A DNA stretch of 47,918 bases from Brenneria alni (GTDB lineage Bacteria; Pseudomonadota; Gammaproteobacteria; Enterobacterales; Enterobacteriaceae). The translations under genes were made by a program, and so were the position numbers. The stretch's first letter is position 1; each line of letters starts with the position of its first letter. This document shows, piece by piece, positions 46,956 to 47,918 of the stretch. Below the pieces are notes generated by a model. That model saw only the letters and a program-made list of their open reading frames with translations. It did no database searches and was not told where the DNA came from. Where the stretch lies: contig NZ_MJLZ01000036.1 of the NCBI RefSeq assembly GCF_003666245.1, positions 1-47,918 of the forward strand, in the 5' to 3' direction.

Positions 46956-47523
46956 TGCTTTTTATCTCTGTGATGGTTTGGGGGAGAACGAGATGGGTAT
47001 ACTCGTCAATTAAACGCATAATGCTTTCTGGTGGTTCGAGAACGACGAACTGCATTTCTATATCGATATGCTGACTATTTCTTCCTTTATTGTTTTTGCC
47101 AGAGGGCGACACACTCAGGTGAAAATTACTGATCGCGTGATTGTCCAGAGGCGGTTGGATTTCGTCCTGATGAACAGAATCGGCTCTCACCGTCATGTTC
47201 ACTTTCATTTTTTCCAGCATCAATCCGCGTGGCGTGGAAAGGGCAACCAGAGGGAGTTCAATATGGCGCTTGCCATCCAGTCGGATCGCGATGGTTTTTG
47301 GTGTTAAAGCACCATCTGATTCATGTTCGAAAAAGGGATCGAGCGCTTGTTTATATTGATGGGCAATAAGTTCATTCGCCGCAGTGGCGGCGTGCTGCAT
47401 ACCGCGCGTAATAGCGGCTAACGTAATGGGACCCGATGATATTGCCTGTTCTTTTGGTTCATTGTCTTGCGGGAGAGGGTTATTCGCTTTATTTCTTCCT
47501 GTTAGCCAGCTTTTAAATGACAT
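46948..47523 (-). CDS. DUF2589-family protein, second copy (coupled to lysozyme)
   Basis: This encodes 191 residues. Segments are ITLAAITRGMQHAATAANEL, YKQALDPFFEHESDGALTPK, RHIELPLVALSTPRGLMLEKM and, near the C-terminus, IDIEMQFVVLEPPESIMRLIDEYT. The LPLVAL and PPESIMRLID segments match the corresponding parts of the protein at 41595 in order and spacing. The middle is Asn/Lys-rich (PSGKNNKGRNS). No signal peptide or transmembrane segment is evident. It is the first gene of a set with a lysozyme and a holin-like protein; the function is unknown. Confidence 0.8.
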   Translation of the reverse strand: MSFKSWLTGRNKANNPLPQDNEPKEQAISSGPITLAAITRGMQHAATAANELIAHQYKQALDPFFEHESDGALTPKTIAIRLDGKRHIELPLVALSTPRGLMLEKMKVNMTVRADSVHQDEIQPPLDNHAISNFHLSVSPSGKNNKGRNSQHIDIEMQFVVLEPPESIMRLIDEYTHLVLPQTITEIKSNG

Positions 47524-47918
47524 GTTTTTCTCCTAAGTAATGTTTGCTACAAAAAGAGAATACTCAATGCATAATGCTGCCTTGAATGAAATGGTATTCT
47601 CCTGCTGTAAAACTTAGCGGCGAATAAAAAAAACGTAAATCCGCCATTATATTTATAATCGTCAGGTATGTGTCATAGGCTATCGGAGAGATGAAATAAT
47701 CTTTTTTCTATGATGGCGCCAAATCTTTATCGGGCTAAAAAACACCCAAAAAAGATCTGAGTTAACTTTTCCAAGTTAACTATCTGACTCGTAAACACAT
47801 CTTGCTCTTCCTACGATCGATCTGTTGTGGCTCTCGGGGGTCGCCGTACCATTAGAAAGAGAAGGATAGCAGGACGGGTCGCGTGTCAGTGCAGTGATAG
47901 ATGGATACTAGAATGTGA
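47524..47918. promoter_or_regulatory. Upstream region of the DUF2589-lysozyme set
   Basis: This 395-base stretch has no credible gene. It contains a dyad of 9-bp arms, AGTTAACTT (47760-47768) and AAGTTAACT (47773-47781), around a 4-base centre, a good operator candidate. The promoter for the DUF2589-lysozyme genes should lie here. Nothing else is recognised up to the window end. Confidence 0.5.

Noticed and set aside
45859-47523. Ordinary prophage lysis cassette
   Set aside because: No capsid, tail, integrase or replication genes are in sight, and the lysozyme is translationally coupled to a DUF2589 gene. A decayed prophage end beyond the window cannot be excluded.

Overview
The window is an enterobacterial chromosome segment. 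A conserved housekeeping backbone is flanked on both sides by accessory DNA. Gene order (rpsU-dnaG-rpoD, tsaD, argR/mdh, ispB/rplU-rpmA-yhbE-obgE, dacB/greA, yhbY/rlmE-ftsH-folP-glmM-secG-leuU) and protein lengths match Escherichia coli closely. A pair of Mu-type regulators between mdh and ispB and the hybrid NRPS-PKS island suggest a plant- or insect-associated member such as the Pectobacteriaceae (Brenneria, Dickeya, Pectobacterium, Lonsdalea). The genus is an inference.

Left accessory region (1-4847). It begins inside an IS3-family transposase (C-terminal part only). Next come three small exported proteins of unknown function and then the conserved tail of CP4-type cryptic prophages: a DUF905 gene broken by an amber codon, DUF932, a KlcA/ArdB-type antirestriction protein, a RadC-like JAMM protein and the CbeA/CbtA type IV antitoxin-toxin pair. 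The island ends at the 3' end of tRNA-Ile2 (CAU, ileX). No integrase is visible in the window.

Backbone (4848-27485). It holds ileX, mug, the macromolecular synthesis operon rpsU-dnaG-rpoD, tsaD, argR, mdh, the Ner-like regulator sfsB, two tandem paralogues with a Mu-type DNA-binding domain, ispB, rplU-rpmA-yhbE-obgE, dacB, greA, yhbY, rlmE-ftsH-folP-glmM, secG and tRNA-Leu (GAG, leuU). Most convergent ends have clear intrinsic terminators. In E. coli leuU is followed by metY-rimP-nusA; here a long accessory insertion follows instead.

Right accessory region (27486-47918). A compact hybrid NRPS-PKS cluster lies here. One long minus-strand gene series reads DUF2589 protein, stand-alone adenylation enzyme, stand-alone carrier protein, a 93-residue unknown protein, a KS-AT-KR-DH-T polyketide synthase, a C-A-T-TE peptide synthetase, a membrane protein and an enone-reductase-like MDR enzyme. 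An A-T-C synthetase is divergent from it. The domain set predicts a short peptide interrupted by one malonate-derived, reduced and probably dehydrated C2 unit, released by the thioesterase. Both A domains of the multidomain synthetases lack a clear Asp235, so unusual substrates are likely. I do not recognise the cluster as a known one.

Beyond it is a second minus-strand set: another DUF2589 protein overlapping a signal-less GH24 lysozyme, followed by a holin-like membrane protein. The recurrence of DUF2589, once inside the biosynthetic operon and once with a lysis pair, is the strongest candidate here for an undescribed system. All functional links between these parts are inference.
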